Below are positions 1-7,604 of a stretch of 10,622 bases of DNA, piece by piece. The position numbers and the translations under genes were made by a program. Origin of the DNA: JBMTVT01 sp049451635 (lineage in GTDB: Bacteria > Bacteroidota > Bacteroidia > Flavobacteriales > Flavobacteriaceae). Positions within the stretch are counted from its first letter, which is position 1, and each line of letters starts with the position of its first letter. Under the pieces are notes generated by a model that saw nothing but the letters and a program-made list of their open reading frames with translations, was not told the origin of the DNA and did no database searches. The DNA lies in contig JBMTVT010000069.1 of the NCBI GenBank assembly GCA_049451635.1, positions 1 through 10,622 of the forward strand, written 5' to 3'.

Positions 1-295
1 TTAATTTATGTAACTCTAAATCTCGCAATCTAATGTCCAGTCTAATGTAGTAATTCCATTTTAACCCTCGTGCCAATTTCAACACATGGAATTTAGATTT
101 TGTTACACATGGCAATTTGCTCTAGGCAGCCAATTAACAGCACTATATCGTAATCAAATATTCAATTTCACAAACAACTCGCAAGACAGTTATTTTAAAA
201 GCTTAAATAATTTATTCGATCAAGAAAAACAAAATACATTCTCATTGATGCTAGTATATTTTATTGATTACAAGGACATAAAAAATGTATTTTAG
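1..295 (+). pseudogene. Decayed 3' end of a DUF5916-like outer-membrane protein gene
   Basis: This is a remnant of the C-terminal beta-barrel end of a DUF5916 (CBM9-like, probably outer-membrane) protein. Three reading-frame segments join into one recognisable tail. Positions about 20-61 read ...SNVVIPF, 63-101 read FNPRANFNTWNLDF, and 101-292 read from YTWQFALGSQLTALYRNQ to the terminal LVYFIDYKDIKNVF, ending at TAG 293-295. The TWQFAxGS motif and the final (V/L)YFIDY segment are what I recognise from this family. One surplus T near 59-62 and one missing base near 101 explain the frame changes. Upstream of about 20, stops occur in all frames and I cannot follow the gene further. The ATG at 86 lies inside the remnant and is unlikely to be a real start. 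Family members are usually several hundred residues, so only about the last 90 codons remain here; the rest may lie before the window or be deleted. The family call is from memory of the motif, not a search. Confidence 0.6.
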
Positions 296-363
296 AAGAA
301 AAGTAATTCTTAATTGTACATAACATCTTAAAGTAGTAAATTCACAGCTATTAATTTTTATTG

Positions 364-1026
364 ATGATTCAAGCAAAAAACATTCATAAGTATTACGGCA
401 ATTTACAAGTTTTAAAAGGTGTAGATATTCATGTTAAAAAAGGCGAAATAGTCTCAATAGTTGGTGCTTCAGGTGCAGGAAAAACAACACTACTACAAAT
501 TTTAGGCACTTTGGACAAAGCTGCTTCAAATAACGATGCCCAATTAAACATTAACGGTACTAATATTGGTTCCTTAAACGACAAATCCTTGGCTAAATTT
601 AGAAATGAGCATATAGGGTTTATTTTTCAATTTCATCAATTGTTACCAGAATTTACAGCTTTAGAAAATGTTTGCCTTCCAGCTTTTATAAAAGGCACCA
701 AAAAAGCAGATGCCGAAAAACGTGCCAAAGAACTACTTGATTTTTTAGGATTAACAGATAGGTATCACCACAAACCGAGTGAGCTTTCTGGTGGTGAACA
801 ACAGCGTGTAGCCGTTGCAAGAGCTTTAATAAATAATCCTGATTTAATTTTTGCCGACGAGCCTTCAGGTAATCTAGACAGCGAATCTGCCGAAAATTTA
901 CACAAACTATTTTTTAAACTACGGGATGAGTTTGGACAAACTTTTGTAATTGTAACCCACAATAAAGAATTGGCAAATATGGCGGATAGAAAGCTAATCA
1001 TGATTGATGGAGCTATCGTTAATTAA
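364..1026 (+). CDS. lolD: LolD-type ABC transporter ATP-binding protein (lipoprotein release)
   Basis: This is a cytoplasmic ABC ATPase of the LolD/MacB class, 220 aa. In the Lol system it powers extraction of lipoproteins from the inner membrane by LolC/E-type permeases. All nucleotide-binding motifs are present: Walker A GASGAGKT (34-41), Q-loop Gln89 in FIFQFHQLLPEF, signature LSGGEQQR (141-148), Walker B LIFADEP (161-167), D-loop SGNLD (168-172) and H-loop His199 in VTHN. The FQFHQLLPEFTALENV stretch is typical of LolD. I start it at ATG 364. A TTG at 361 would add one residue, but the family begins with MI(x)AKNIHKYYG. No permease gene is adjacent, so the membrane partner must be encoded elsewhere, as is common in Flavobacteriaceae. 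The gene is intact although both flanking genes are broken. LolD is a family-level call; another lipoprotein or macrolide-type exporter of the same class cannot be excluded. Confidence 0.9.
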   Translation: MIQAKNIHKYYGNLQVLKGVDIHVKKGEIVSIVGASGAGKTTLLQILGTLDKAASNNDAQLNINGTNIGSLNDKSLAKFRNEHIGFIFQFHQLLPEFTALENVCLPAFIKGTKKADAEKRAKELLDFLGLTDRYHHKPSELSGGEQQRVAVARALINNPDLIFADEPSGNLDSESAENLHKLFFKLRDEFGQTFVIVTHNKELANMADRKLIMIDGAIVN

Positions 1027-1140
1027 CCTATTTTGGCATCAATACTTTTTCAAGCGAACCAAAAATTAACTGCCAAATAAAAAAGATGTTATTATTTTTT
1101 GTAAATTAGGAAGGATGCAAACCAACTAAATTTCTTAATT

Positions 1141-1609
1141 ATGAAACTTTTTTTTTACCACTTTTTTTAGTCGCTCTTCTTTTCATATCATGTAAAAATG
1201 ATTTAGTTCTGGTCAAAATGATAGTGTTGAGGTCAAAGAAGACAAACCTAGTCTTGTTGCCGTATGGCAAATGGTAGGATATTATAATTATCAGGACAAT
1301 AAAATAGTAGACTCTTTTATGAGTAGTGATAATTACAAACAAATTAAAATTTACACACCTACAAAAGTGATGTGGGCCGTTTAAACAGACTCTACTCTAC
1401 CGATTGGTTTGGCTATGGCGATTATAAAATTATAGATAGCACACTTAGAGAAATCATAGTTTATGGTTATAACTCCATGAATAAAGCCATAGAAAGAAGC
1501 AATGAGTTTAATTTTGAACTTATTTTAAATGGTGAAACTTTACAATCAAATTGAACTTGATGAAAACGGCGATCGTATTCTATCAGAAAACTATATTAGA
1601 ATAGAATAA
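1141..1609 (+). pseudogene. Frameshifted small lipoprotein gene (lipocalin-like type)
   Basis: Conceptual joining of frames gives a lipoprotein of about 155 residues. It has an N-terminal MKLFF, a hydrophobic stretch, lipobox LLFISC (Cys codon 1191-1193), an acidic linker and a compact domain. That domain includes AVWQMVGYYNYQDNK, YTPTKVMW, GRLNRLYSTDWFGYGDYKI and IELDENGDRILSENYIRIE, ending at TAA 1607-1609. The YTPTKVMW...DWFGYGDYKI pattern resembles small lipocalin-like lipoproteins of Flavobacteriia; function is unknown. Four frame changes break it: one T missing in the T run at 1148-1156; one base missing near 1201-1208 (TTT where TTTT would restore frame); one G missing in GGG at 1374-1376; and one extra base, or two missing, near 1547-1550. 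No frame gives more than about 60 residues in the second half. The GTG-started piece 1372-1554 is only a fragment. Sequence between the shifts is well preserved, so the damage is recent or is partly sequencing error. Confidence 0.75.
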
Positions 1610-1640
1610 CCTCAATACCTATAAATTAAAATACAGTTAT

Positions 1641-1648
1641 TACATTTG
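1641..1648 (+). promoter_or_regulatory. Possible -7 element TACATTTG at the start of the TIGR02757 gene
   Basis: TACATTTG matches the Bacteroidota -7 consensus TANNTTTG exactly. No TTTG/TTG lies about 19 nt upstream, so only half of the promoter is visible. If used, transcription would begin near 1655, after the most upstream TTG codon at 1646, and translation would have to begin downstream, for example at TTG 1667. Confidence 0.3.
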
Positions 1649-2443
1649 TTGGCAAAACCTCAACATTTGTCTAATTACATAAGCTTTTTAGAACTTAAAA
1701 ATTTCTTGGACAGCAAGGTTGCACTTTACAACAACCCAAAGTTTATTGAAAGCGACCCTATTCAAATTCCCCATCAATATGATAAAAAAGAAGATATTGA
1801 AATTGCTGGTTTTTTAACGGCAACTATTGCTTGGGGAAACAGAAAAAGCATTATTAATAATGCTAGTAAACTTATGCAATTGCTTGATAATGCTCCCTAT
1901 GATTTTATCTTGAATCATCAAGAAACCGACTTAGAAAAACTAAAACCTTTTGTTCATAGAACATTTAATGGCGATGATGCCATTCAATTTATAATATCCC
2001 TAAACCATATTTACTGCAATCATAACGGTTTAGAAAGTGTTTTTGCAAAATATGCCGAAAAACAATCATTACAAAAATCCATTTCTGCATTTAAATCCAC
2101 TTTTTTTGAAATAAAGCATTTGCAACGGACACAGAAACATGTTAGCGATCCTTTAAAAAATTCGGCTGCAAAGCGAATTAATATGTTTTTAAGATGGATG
2201 GTTAGAAATGATAACACAGGTGTTGATTTTGGCATTTGGAAAAGCCTTTCACCAAGTCAACTGTCCTGTCCTTTAGATATTCATTCGGGTAATGTTGCCA
2301 GAAAATTAGGCCTATTAAAACGGAAACAAAACGATGCTAAAGCTTTAATGGAACTGGATAAAAACTTAAGAAAACTTGACCTTATTGACCCTGTTAAATA
2401 TGATTTTGCTTTGTTTGGTATAGGTGTTTTTGAGGGGTTTTAA
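1646..2443 (+). CDS. TIGR02757 / DUF2400 family protein of unknown function
   Basis: This intact 265-aa soluble protein belongs to the TIGR02757 (DUF2400) family, nearly universal in Bacteroidota but without an established function. Conserved family stretches are present: FIESDPIQIPHQYDKKEDIE (34-53), GFLTATIAWGNRK (55-67), NAPYDFIL (82-89), FLRWMVRND (181-189), CPLDIHSGNVARKLGLL (208-224) and DPVKYDFALFGIGV (248-261). The PLDIH...VARKLGL segment followed by a helical C-terminus recalls the vDTHVxRvxxRLGL block of HhH-GPD DNA glycosylases; a DNA-repair-type fold is my inference. No ATG lies near the expected start. Candidates are TTG at 1646, 1649 or 1667, and the first internal ATG comes about 76 codons in, inside the conserved region. 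I give the longest form; the family usually begins only a few residues before the ELK(N)FLDSKV segment, so 1667 is also plausible. It converges on the M61 gene across a hairpin terminator. Confidence 0.85.
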   Translation: MLAKPQHLSNYISFLELKNFLDSKVALYNNPKFIESDPIQIPHQYDKKEDIEIAGFLTATIAWGNRKSIINNASKLMQLLDNAPYDFILNHQETDLEKLKPFVHRTFNGDDAIQFIISLNHIYCNHNGLESVFAKYAEKQSLQKSISAFKSTFFEIKHLQRTQKHVSDPLKNSAAKRINMFLRWMVRNDNTGVDFGIWKSLSPSQLSCPLDIHSGNVARKLGLLKRKQNDAKALMELDKNLRKLDLIDPVKYDFALFGIGVFEGF

Positions 2444-2480
2444 TTCATTATACTTTTCAAACAAAAACCTAATATTATAT

Positions 2481-2528
2481 AAAAAAACGACTGACGAATT
2501 ATAACAATTAGTCAGTCGTAATTATTTA
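2481..2528. terminator. Bidirectional intrinsic terminator between convergent genes
   Basis: A perfect 9-bp inverted repeat, ACGACTGAC (2487-2495) and GTCAGTCGT (2511-2519), encloses a 15-nt loop in which AATT/AATT can pair further past one mismatch. On the minus strand the stem is followed by seven T residues (A run 2481-2487), ideal for ending the M61 peptidase transcript. On the plus strand it is followed by AATTATTT, a weaker U-rich tail that can serve the TIGR02757 gene. Confidence 0.85.
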
Positions 2529-2544
2529 AAATTAAAAGTGAATT

Positions 2545-4440
2545 TTATCCTTTTAACCAAGCTTCACGCAATGCTTTTTGAGCATCTGTGGCATCAGCTT
2601 TTTCCATAATGCCTTCACCCGTGGTATAAGCTGGTGTAACCGTAGTTTTTATAACTATTTCCTCACCATCTCTTTCTAATGTTACCTCAACCTCTTGCCC
2701 TGGTTTCCAGCTAAACACTTTTTGCAATAATTGGTTGGCATTCTTTAATGTTAAAGCCTCCCCATCAATGGTTTTAATGACATCATTTGCTTGTGCCCCA
2801 TTTTCTGCCCAAAAGCTATTTTTCAATACTGCATCGGTAAAAAATATAGTGCCTTCTTGTGGATTACCACTAACTATGGGCGCACCATTCATTAAAATAT
2901 AATTGGTTTCCACTTTGCCTTCGCCAATTTCTAAACCAGCTTTGTTAAAAAACTCATTATAATTTATAGGAATATCACCTACTACGTGGGTGTTTAAAAA
3001 CTCACCAACTGAAGGATAGGTCATAGCTGTTATTTCGTCAATAAGTTTATCATCTTCAAATGGTTTGTTCTTACCGTATTTATTGGATAGTTCTTTCATT
3101 AAAGACAAAATACCTCTATTTCCATTACTTTCTTCACGCATCAAAATATCAATGCACATAACTATTAAAGCACCTTTTTGGTAAACATTTAAATACTCAT
3201 CTTTATAAGGTTCTTTCAACACGTTTTCACTCATTATAGTAAAGCTCATAGCATCATTCATACGCTTAGAACCTTGAATTTTACCCATTATTTTATTGTA
3301 AAAATCTTGTTCACTAACCAGCCCTTGATTAACTTGAAATAAGGTTGCAAAATATTCAGTTCCCCCTTCATACATCCATAAATGCTTAGAGAATGTAGGG
3401 TTATTATAATCAAAATAATGTACATCTTCAGAATGCACACTTAAAGGTGTTACAATATGAAAAAACTCATGTGACACAACATCTATCATACTTTCTGCCA
3501 AGGCTTCTTCATTCATAGATTCTGGTAATACAACAACCGTAGATGTGTGATGCTCTAGAGCTCCAAATCCTTTAGGTGAATCTTCTTTTCCTTCTGATAG
3601 GTATAAATAAATATCATAACGAGGTGTTGAGTTGATGTCTCCCAAATATGTTTTTTGTGCTTGCATCATTTTAAAAACCGTCTCTTTTAGCGATTTTGCT
3701 GAATGTAATTTATTTGGTGAATAAACACTTAAAACTATTTTTATATCGCCAACTTGAAATTCTTCAACATCTAAATCGCCATACATCATAGGGTTATCGG
3801 TGATATCAAAATATCGTGGAGCAAAATAACTGGTAGTTATAGTTTTACCATCCTCACTGGTTTTAGAACTAATATTTTGCAACGCCGAAGTACGCACAAA
3901 ATCTGCCGCAGCAGTGACATCTAATTTGTATTGATTGTTCTTTAAAGAATCAAAATACCCTATAAAACCATGTAAATTAAGTACATAATTAGTAGGTTCA
4001 ATATTGGTTCCAGATGGCGAAAATGGCTGCTCCTCTCCTATACCACCTTGCTCTTCAATATCGAACGTATCGTTAACCAAATACGTAATTTTATCCAATT
4101 GTTTAGCATTGGCGATAGTCCAAGTATTGGTATCTACTTTTTCAACTGGCATTTCATTACCGTTATAATCATAAGCTTTAAAGTCATCAACATATTTACC
4201 AAAATCACTTACAGAGTAGGTTCCTTGTACTACTCGTGGTAGTCTATAAGTTACAGTTTCAACTGTAAAACGCCCTGGGTTAATAGTAACTGGCGCTTTA
4301 TCATTTGCAACTTGTGATAAATTAATTGCAGTTTCAATGGGTAAAGCTGTGGCCAAATCATTGGTATTGGTTTTCGTTGTTCCACAACTTGTTAGCAAAA
4401 GGCTAATGCCAAATAATGCTGAAAAAATTCTTGTATTCAT
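2545..4440 (-). CDS. M61 family (glycyl aminopeptidase-like) metallopeptidase lipoprotein with PDZ domain
   Basis: This is a 631-aa exported zinc peptidase of family M61. The N-terminus is a lipoprotein signal with lipobox LLTSC, lipidated Cys19. Residues about 45-235 form the M61 N-terminal beta domain. The catalytic domain follows, with GALEHHTS (293-300) matching the M61 substrate-side GxLEH motif. Zinc ligands are His324 and His328 in HEFFH (Glu325 catalytic) and Glu358 in WMYEGGTEYF. A C-terminal PDZ domain spans about 535-600 (AQANDVIKTIDGEAL, then a basic/acidic beta segment). Family length is typically about 580-640 aa, so it appears complete. By family knowledge it trims peptides with N-terminal Gly/Ala; the actual substrate here is unknown. 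AGGAAAAAC precedes the ATG on the minus strand, a modest ribosome-binding context. It is transcribed alone and ends at the hairpin terminator. The anchor places it in the periplasm or on the outer membrane. Confidence 0.92.
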   Translation of the reverse strand: MNTRIFSALFGISLLLTSCGTTKTNTNDLATALPIETAINLSQVANDKAPVTINPGRFTVETVTYRLPRVVQGTYSVSDFGKYVDDFKAYDYNGNEMPVEKVDTNTWTIANAKQLDKITYLVNDTFDIEEQGGIGEEQPFSPSGTNIEPTNYVLNLHGFIGYFDSLKNNQYKLDVTAAADFVRTSALQNISSKTSEDGKTITTSYFAPRYFDITDNPMMYGDLDVEEFQVGDIKIVLSVYSPNKLHSAKSLKETVFKMMQAQKTYLGDINSTPRYDIYLYLSEGKEDSPKGFGALEHHTSTVVVLPESMNEEALAESMIDVVSHEFFHIVTPLSVHSEDVHYFDYNNPTFSKHLWMYEGGTEYFATLFQVNQGLVSEQDFYNKIMGKIQGSKRMNDAMSFTIMSENVLKEPYKDEYLNVYQKGALIVMCIDILMREESNGNRGILSLMKELSNKYGKNKPFEDDKLIDEITAMTYPSVGEFLNTHVVGDIPINYNEFFNKAGLEIGEGKVETNYILMNGAPIVSGNPQEGTIFFTDAVLKNSFWAENGAQANDVIKTIDGEALTLKNANQLLQKVFSWKPGQEVEVTLERDGEEIVIKTTVTPAYTTGEGIMEKADATDAQKALREAWLKG

Positions 4441-4470
4441 GTTTTTCCTATTGTTTTTTTTAAGTGACGT

Positions 4471-4478
4471 CGAAAATA
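4471..4478 (-). promoter_or_regulatory. Weak -7-like element upstream of the M61 gene
   Basis: Read on the minus strand this is TATTTTCG, one mismatch from the Bacteroidota -7 consensus TANNTTTG. It would give a leader of roughly 20-25 nt before the peptidase ATG. No TTTG is seen at the expected -33 distance, so this is a tentative call. Confidence 0.22.
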
Positions 4479-4527
4479 CTATTATGTTACTTGTCCCCTT
4501 CTTAATTTTATGTTAAAATGAAGATTT

Positions 4528-5550
4528 ATGTATATTCGTTGGATGCAAAATAAGTTGGTTAGCATATTAACACCTTTTAAAAATACCGAAGCTTTCTTGC
4601 CAAAGTGTATAGATTCTATACTAAAGCAAAGCTATACCAATTGGGAACTATTGATTATTGATGATGGTTCTACCGACAATAGCTTTGACATCGTTTATGC
4701 TTACGCTGAAAAAGACCCAAGAATAAAACTGTTTAAAAATCAAGGAAGTGGTATTATTGATGCTCTAAAACTGGCTTTTAATCATGCTAATGGAAAGTTT
4801 ATAACCAGAATGGATAGTGATGATATTATGACCACCAATAAATTGGATGTATTGGTAAAAAACCTTGAAAAACATGGAAAAAATCATGTGGCAATTGGGT
4901 TAGTAAAATATTTTTCTGAGCACGGTATAGGTGAAGGCTATAGAAGTTACGAAACCTGGTTAAATAATTTGACCAGAAAAGGGATCAATTACTCCGAAAT
5001 CTATAAAGAATGTGTTATACCTTCACCATGTTGGATGGTTTACAAAAATGATTTAATAGCTTGTGATGCCTTTAACCCAAATGTGTATCCAGAAGATTAC
5101 GATTTAACGTTTCGGTTTTATAAGCATAAATTTAAATGCATTCCGTCCAGTAAAATATTACATTACTGGCGCGATTACAGTACACGCACATCAAGAACAC
5201 ACATACACTATGCCCAAAATCATTTCACTTCCCTAAAAACGCATCATTTTATTGATATTGAATACAACCCTAATAAAACTCTGGTAGTTTGGGGTGCAGG
5301 TAATAAAGGAAAGATTATGGCTAAAATTCTTATTGAAAAGCAAGTGCCATTTCAATGGATTTGCGATAATCCAAATAAAATTGGTAAAACTATCTATGGT
5401 GAAGTTTTAAAACCATTTGAAATGTTGAAACATATAAAAAAATCTCAAAGCCTTATTACTGTTGCCAATAAAAAAGCACAAAAGGAAATTCGACTTTACA
5501 TGGAAAAGCTAAATTTAAAACCTGTTGAAGATTATATTTTCTTCTGTTAA
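4528..5550 (+). CDS. Family 2 glycosyltransferase with C-terminal Rossmann-like domain
   Basis: This 340-aa protein has an N-terminal GT-A fold of glycosyltransferase family 2. It starts KLVSILTPFKNTEAFLP (9-25) and has nucleotide-binding DDGSTD (45-50), DSDD (96-99) as the metal-binding DxD region, and PEDYDLTFR (188-196) as the catalytic-base region. HYWRDYSTRTSR (212-223) follows. It likely transfers a sugar from a nucleotide donor to a surface glycan or lipid intermediate at the cytoplasmic face; donor and acceptor cannot be read from sequence. From about 251, TLVVWGAGNKGKIMAKIL has the beta-strand/glycine-rich-loop/helix of a nucleotide-binding Rossmann unit, and WICDNPNKIGKTIYG continues the pattern seen in NAD-type sugar-modifying or PglD-like domains. 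There are no membrane helices. The start may be Met1 (4528) or Met6 (4543); relatives begin just before KLVSILTPF, so the shorter form is possible. No other glycan genes lie alongside. Confidence 0.88.
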   Translation: MYIRWMQNKLVSILTPFKNTEAFLPKCIDSILKQSYTNWELLIIDDGSTDNSFDIVYAYAEKDPRIKLFKNQGSGIIDALKLAFNHANGKFITRMDSDDIMTTNKLDVLVKNLEKHGKNHVAIGLVKYFSEHGIGEGYRSYETWLNNLTRKGINYSEIYKECVIPSPCWMVYKNDLIACDAFNPNVYPEDYDLTFRFYKHKFKCIPSSKILHYWRDYSTRTSRTHIHYAQNHFTSLKTHHFIDIEYNPNKTLVVWGAGNKGKIMAKILIEKQVPFQWICDNPNKIGKTIYGEVLKPFEMLKHIKKSQSLITVANKKAQKEIRLYMEKLNLKPVEDYIFFC

Positions 5551-5561
5551 ATAAAATGCTA

Positions 5562-5599
5562 AATGATAATTTACAGAGGTTAACAATACAATTATCATT
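5562..5599 (+). terminator. AT-rich hairpin after the glycosyltransferase gene
   Basis: A perfect 10-bp inverted repeat, AATGATAATT (5562-5571) and AATTATCATT (5590-5599), with an 18-nt loop lies just after the stop codon. There is no T run behind it and the stem is AT-rich, so it may be a weak terminator, a protein-binding dyad or chance. Confidence 0.3.
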
Positions 5600-5631
5600 C
5601 ATAATAAACCTAGAATCCATATCAAGAAAAA

Positions 5632-5662
5632 TTCGTTTATTCATTTGCATTTTCTATATTTG
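5632..5662 (+). promoter_or_regulatory. Bacteroidota-type promoter for the BatA operon
   Basis: TATATTTG at 5655-5662 matches the -7 consensus TANNTTTG exactly. TTCG at 5632-5635, one mismatch from the -33 consensus TTTG, sits exactly 19 nt upstream. Transcription should start near 5669, only about 10 nt before the ATG at 5679. It would drive the four-gene run to 9858. Confidence 0.6.
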
Positions 5663-5678
5663 ACAAATCTAAAAAAGA

Positions 5679-7604
5679 ATGCAGTTTAAACACCCCGAAA
5701 TTCTTTACGCATTATTTTTACTGCTCATACCAATCATTGTTCATTTATTTCAACTACGTAAATTCCAAAAAGTTCCATTTACAAATGTTGCCTTTTTAAA
5801 AGAAGCCACATTACAAACACGAAAAAGCTCACAAATAAAAAAATGGTTGATCCTTTGTACCCGATTGCTGCTTTTAACTGCTTTGGCTTTGGCATTTGCA
5901 CAACCCTATACTTCAAAAAACAATAATTTCAATACCGAAAAAGAAACCGTCATTTACTTAGACAATTCTTTTAGCATGCAATCAAAAGGTAGCCAAGGAG
6001 AATTATTGAAGCGCGCTGTTCAAGACTTGATTAGCAATGTTCCGGACAATGAAAAAATTACTGTTTTAACTAACGACAACATTTATAAAAACACCAACAT
6101 AAAGGCCATTAAAAACGATTTACTGCAACTAGATTACTCAGCAAACACATTGCCTCTAGAAGCCAGTTTATTAAAAAGTAAAGCTACTTTCAGCAACAAA
6201 AAAGGAACTTTAAAAAACTTGGTGTTTATTAGTGATTTTCAAGACAACAAGTCTCTTTTCCAACCAGAAGCAGATTCTTTAATAAGATTAAACTTTGTTA
6301 AACTCCAACCTGTAAATACTAATAATATTGCTATTGACAGTGCATTTATCACAGAAACAACAGCGACCAATATAACATTAAAAGTCCTTTTAAAAAATAG
6401 TGGCATTGCTATTGAGAATTTACCAATCTCACTATACAATAATGACAAGTTGATTGCAAAAACATCTGTCGCCATTGAAAAGGATGCTGAAACCAATTTC
6501 TCTGTTCCATCAAACCAAATTATTAACGGTAAAATTACAATTGACGATACGAGTTTACAATTTGACAACAGCCTATATTTTAACATTAACAATACCGCAA
6601 AAATTAATGTTTTATCAATAACTAATAATGATGACTCTTTTTTAAAGCGTATTTATGTTGATTCGGAATTCAATTTTAAATCAACACCAGAAAACCAATT
6701 AAATTATGGCGACATCGATAAGCAAAATTTGATTGTTTTAAACGAATTAAGTTACATTCCTGTGTCATTAAGCACTGCCTTAAAACAATTTACAAATAAT
6801 GGTGGGTACGTAATTGTTATTCCTACTAATAGTGCCAATACAAACACCTATAATCAGTTTTTAACAAATTACAGAACCAACTTTGGCAATATGCTAGCCA
6901 TTGAAAAGCGAATAACTAAAATTAATTATGCACACCCAATATATAACAATGGTGTTTTTGAAAAACAAGTAAGCAACTTTCAATACCCAAAAGTAAATAG
7001 CTTTTTTAACCTTTCTTCAAGTAACCTAACAGCAGTTTTAAATTTTGAAGATGGTAAAATCTTCTTGGGCCAAAGTCAAAATATCTATGTTTTTGCTTCG
7101 GCTTTAAATGATAATAATTCAAGTTTTAAAAATTCTCCTCTCATTGTCCCAACACTTTATAATATTGCAAAACAAAGTTTCAAAATTCCAGAGCTATATT
7201 ATACTATTGGTGAAGAAAATACGTTTGATGTGGCTACCAAATTGCAACAAGACGCCGTATTATCACTTGTAAACAACAATATAAACATCATACCAAAACA
7301 GCAGTATTTTGATAATAAAGTAGTTGTTTCAACTATGGAAAACCCAACAATATCCGATACATATTCCATAAAAAACAAAAACGAAACCGTTAAAAATGTG
7401 AGTTATAATTATAACAGAAATGAAAGCAATTTAATTTATAATACACTATCAAATTTAAACGGGATAACCGTTAGTAATTCTATAGGCAACATTTTTGATA
7501 CTATAAAAAGTGACACAAAAGTTAACGCGCTATGGAAATGGTTTGTTATTTTTGCGCTAGCGTTATTACTCATTGAAATGCTCATATTAAAATTCTTTAA
7601 ATGA
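5679..7604 (+). CDS. BatA-domain / VWA-type inner-membrane protein
   Basis: This is a 641-aa membrane protein with an N-terminal BatA (aerotolerance-regulator type, two-anchor) domain. Two transmembrane helices, about 6-24 and 57-75, enclose the conserved KFQKVPFTNVAFL segment. A von Willebrand A-like domain (about 88-205) carries a complete MIDAS set: DNSFS (Asp95, Ser97, Ser99), Thr157 in ANTLPLEAS and Asp186 in VFISDFQD. A long beta-rich region follows, with a Rossmann/glutamine-amidotransferase-like stretch around 305-385 (NLIVLNELSYIP, then GGYVIVIP). A last helix (about 620-637) ends in a basic LKFFK tail. The bulk of residues 76-618 is probably periplasmic. The family is widespread in Bacteroidota, and its role (often guessed as envelope-stress or protein-complex assembly) is not settled. 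It is the first gene of the operon, and its stop overlaps the next start (ATGA). Confidence 0.88.
   Translation: MQFKHPEILYALFLLLIPIIVHLFQLRKFQKVPFTNVAFLKEATLQTRKSSQIKKWLILCTRLLLLTALALAFAQPYTSKNNNFNTEKETVIYLDNSFSMQSKGSQGELLKRAVQDLISNVPDNEKITVLTNDNIYKNTNIKAIKNDLLQLDYSANTLPLEASLLKSKATFSNKKGTLKNLVFISDFQDNKSLFQPEADSLIRLNFVKLQPVNTNNIAIDSAFITETTATNITLKVLLKNSGIAIENLPISLYNNDKLIAKTSVAIEKDAETNFSVPSNQIINGKITIDDTSLQFDNSLYFNINNTAKINVLSITNNDDSFLKRIYVDSEFNFKSTPENQLNYGDIDKQNLIVLNELSYIPVSLSTALKQFTNNGGYVIVIPTNSANTNTYNQFLTNYRTNFGNMLAIEKRITKINYAHPIYNNGVFEKQVSNFQYPKVNSFFNLSSSNLTAVLNFEDGKIFLGQSQNIYVFASALNDNNSSFKNSPLIVPTLYNIAKQSFKIPELYYTIGEENTFDVATKLQQDAVLSLVNNNINIIPKQQYFDNKVVVSTMENPTISDTYSIKNKNETVKNVSYNYNRNESNLIYNTLSNLNGITVSNSIGNIFDTIKSDTKVNALWKWFVIFALALLLIEMLILKFFK

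Noticed and set aside
1032..1077. Hairpin TTTGGCA / TGCCAAA after the lolD stop codon
   Set aside because: The stem is only 7 bp with a 32-nt loop and is followed by mixed A-rich sequence, too weak to call a terminator.
4531..4538. TATATTCG as a promoter for the glycosyltransferase gene
   Set aside because: It has one mismatch to the -7 consensus and would start transcription near 4545, at or after both candidate start codons, with no -33 partner.
6239..6592. 117-codon open frame on the minus strand
   Set aside because: It is antisense to the intact BatA-domain gene, and its hydrophobic composition mirrors that gene's codons.
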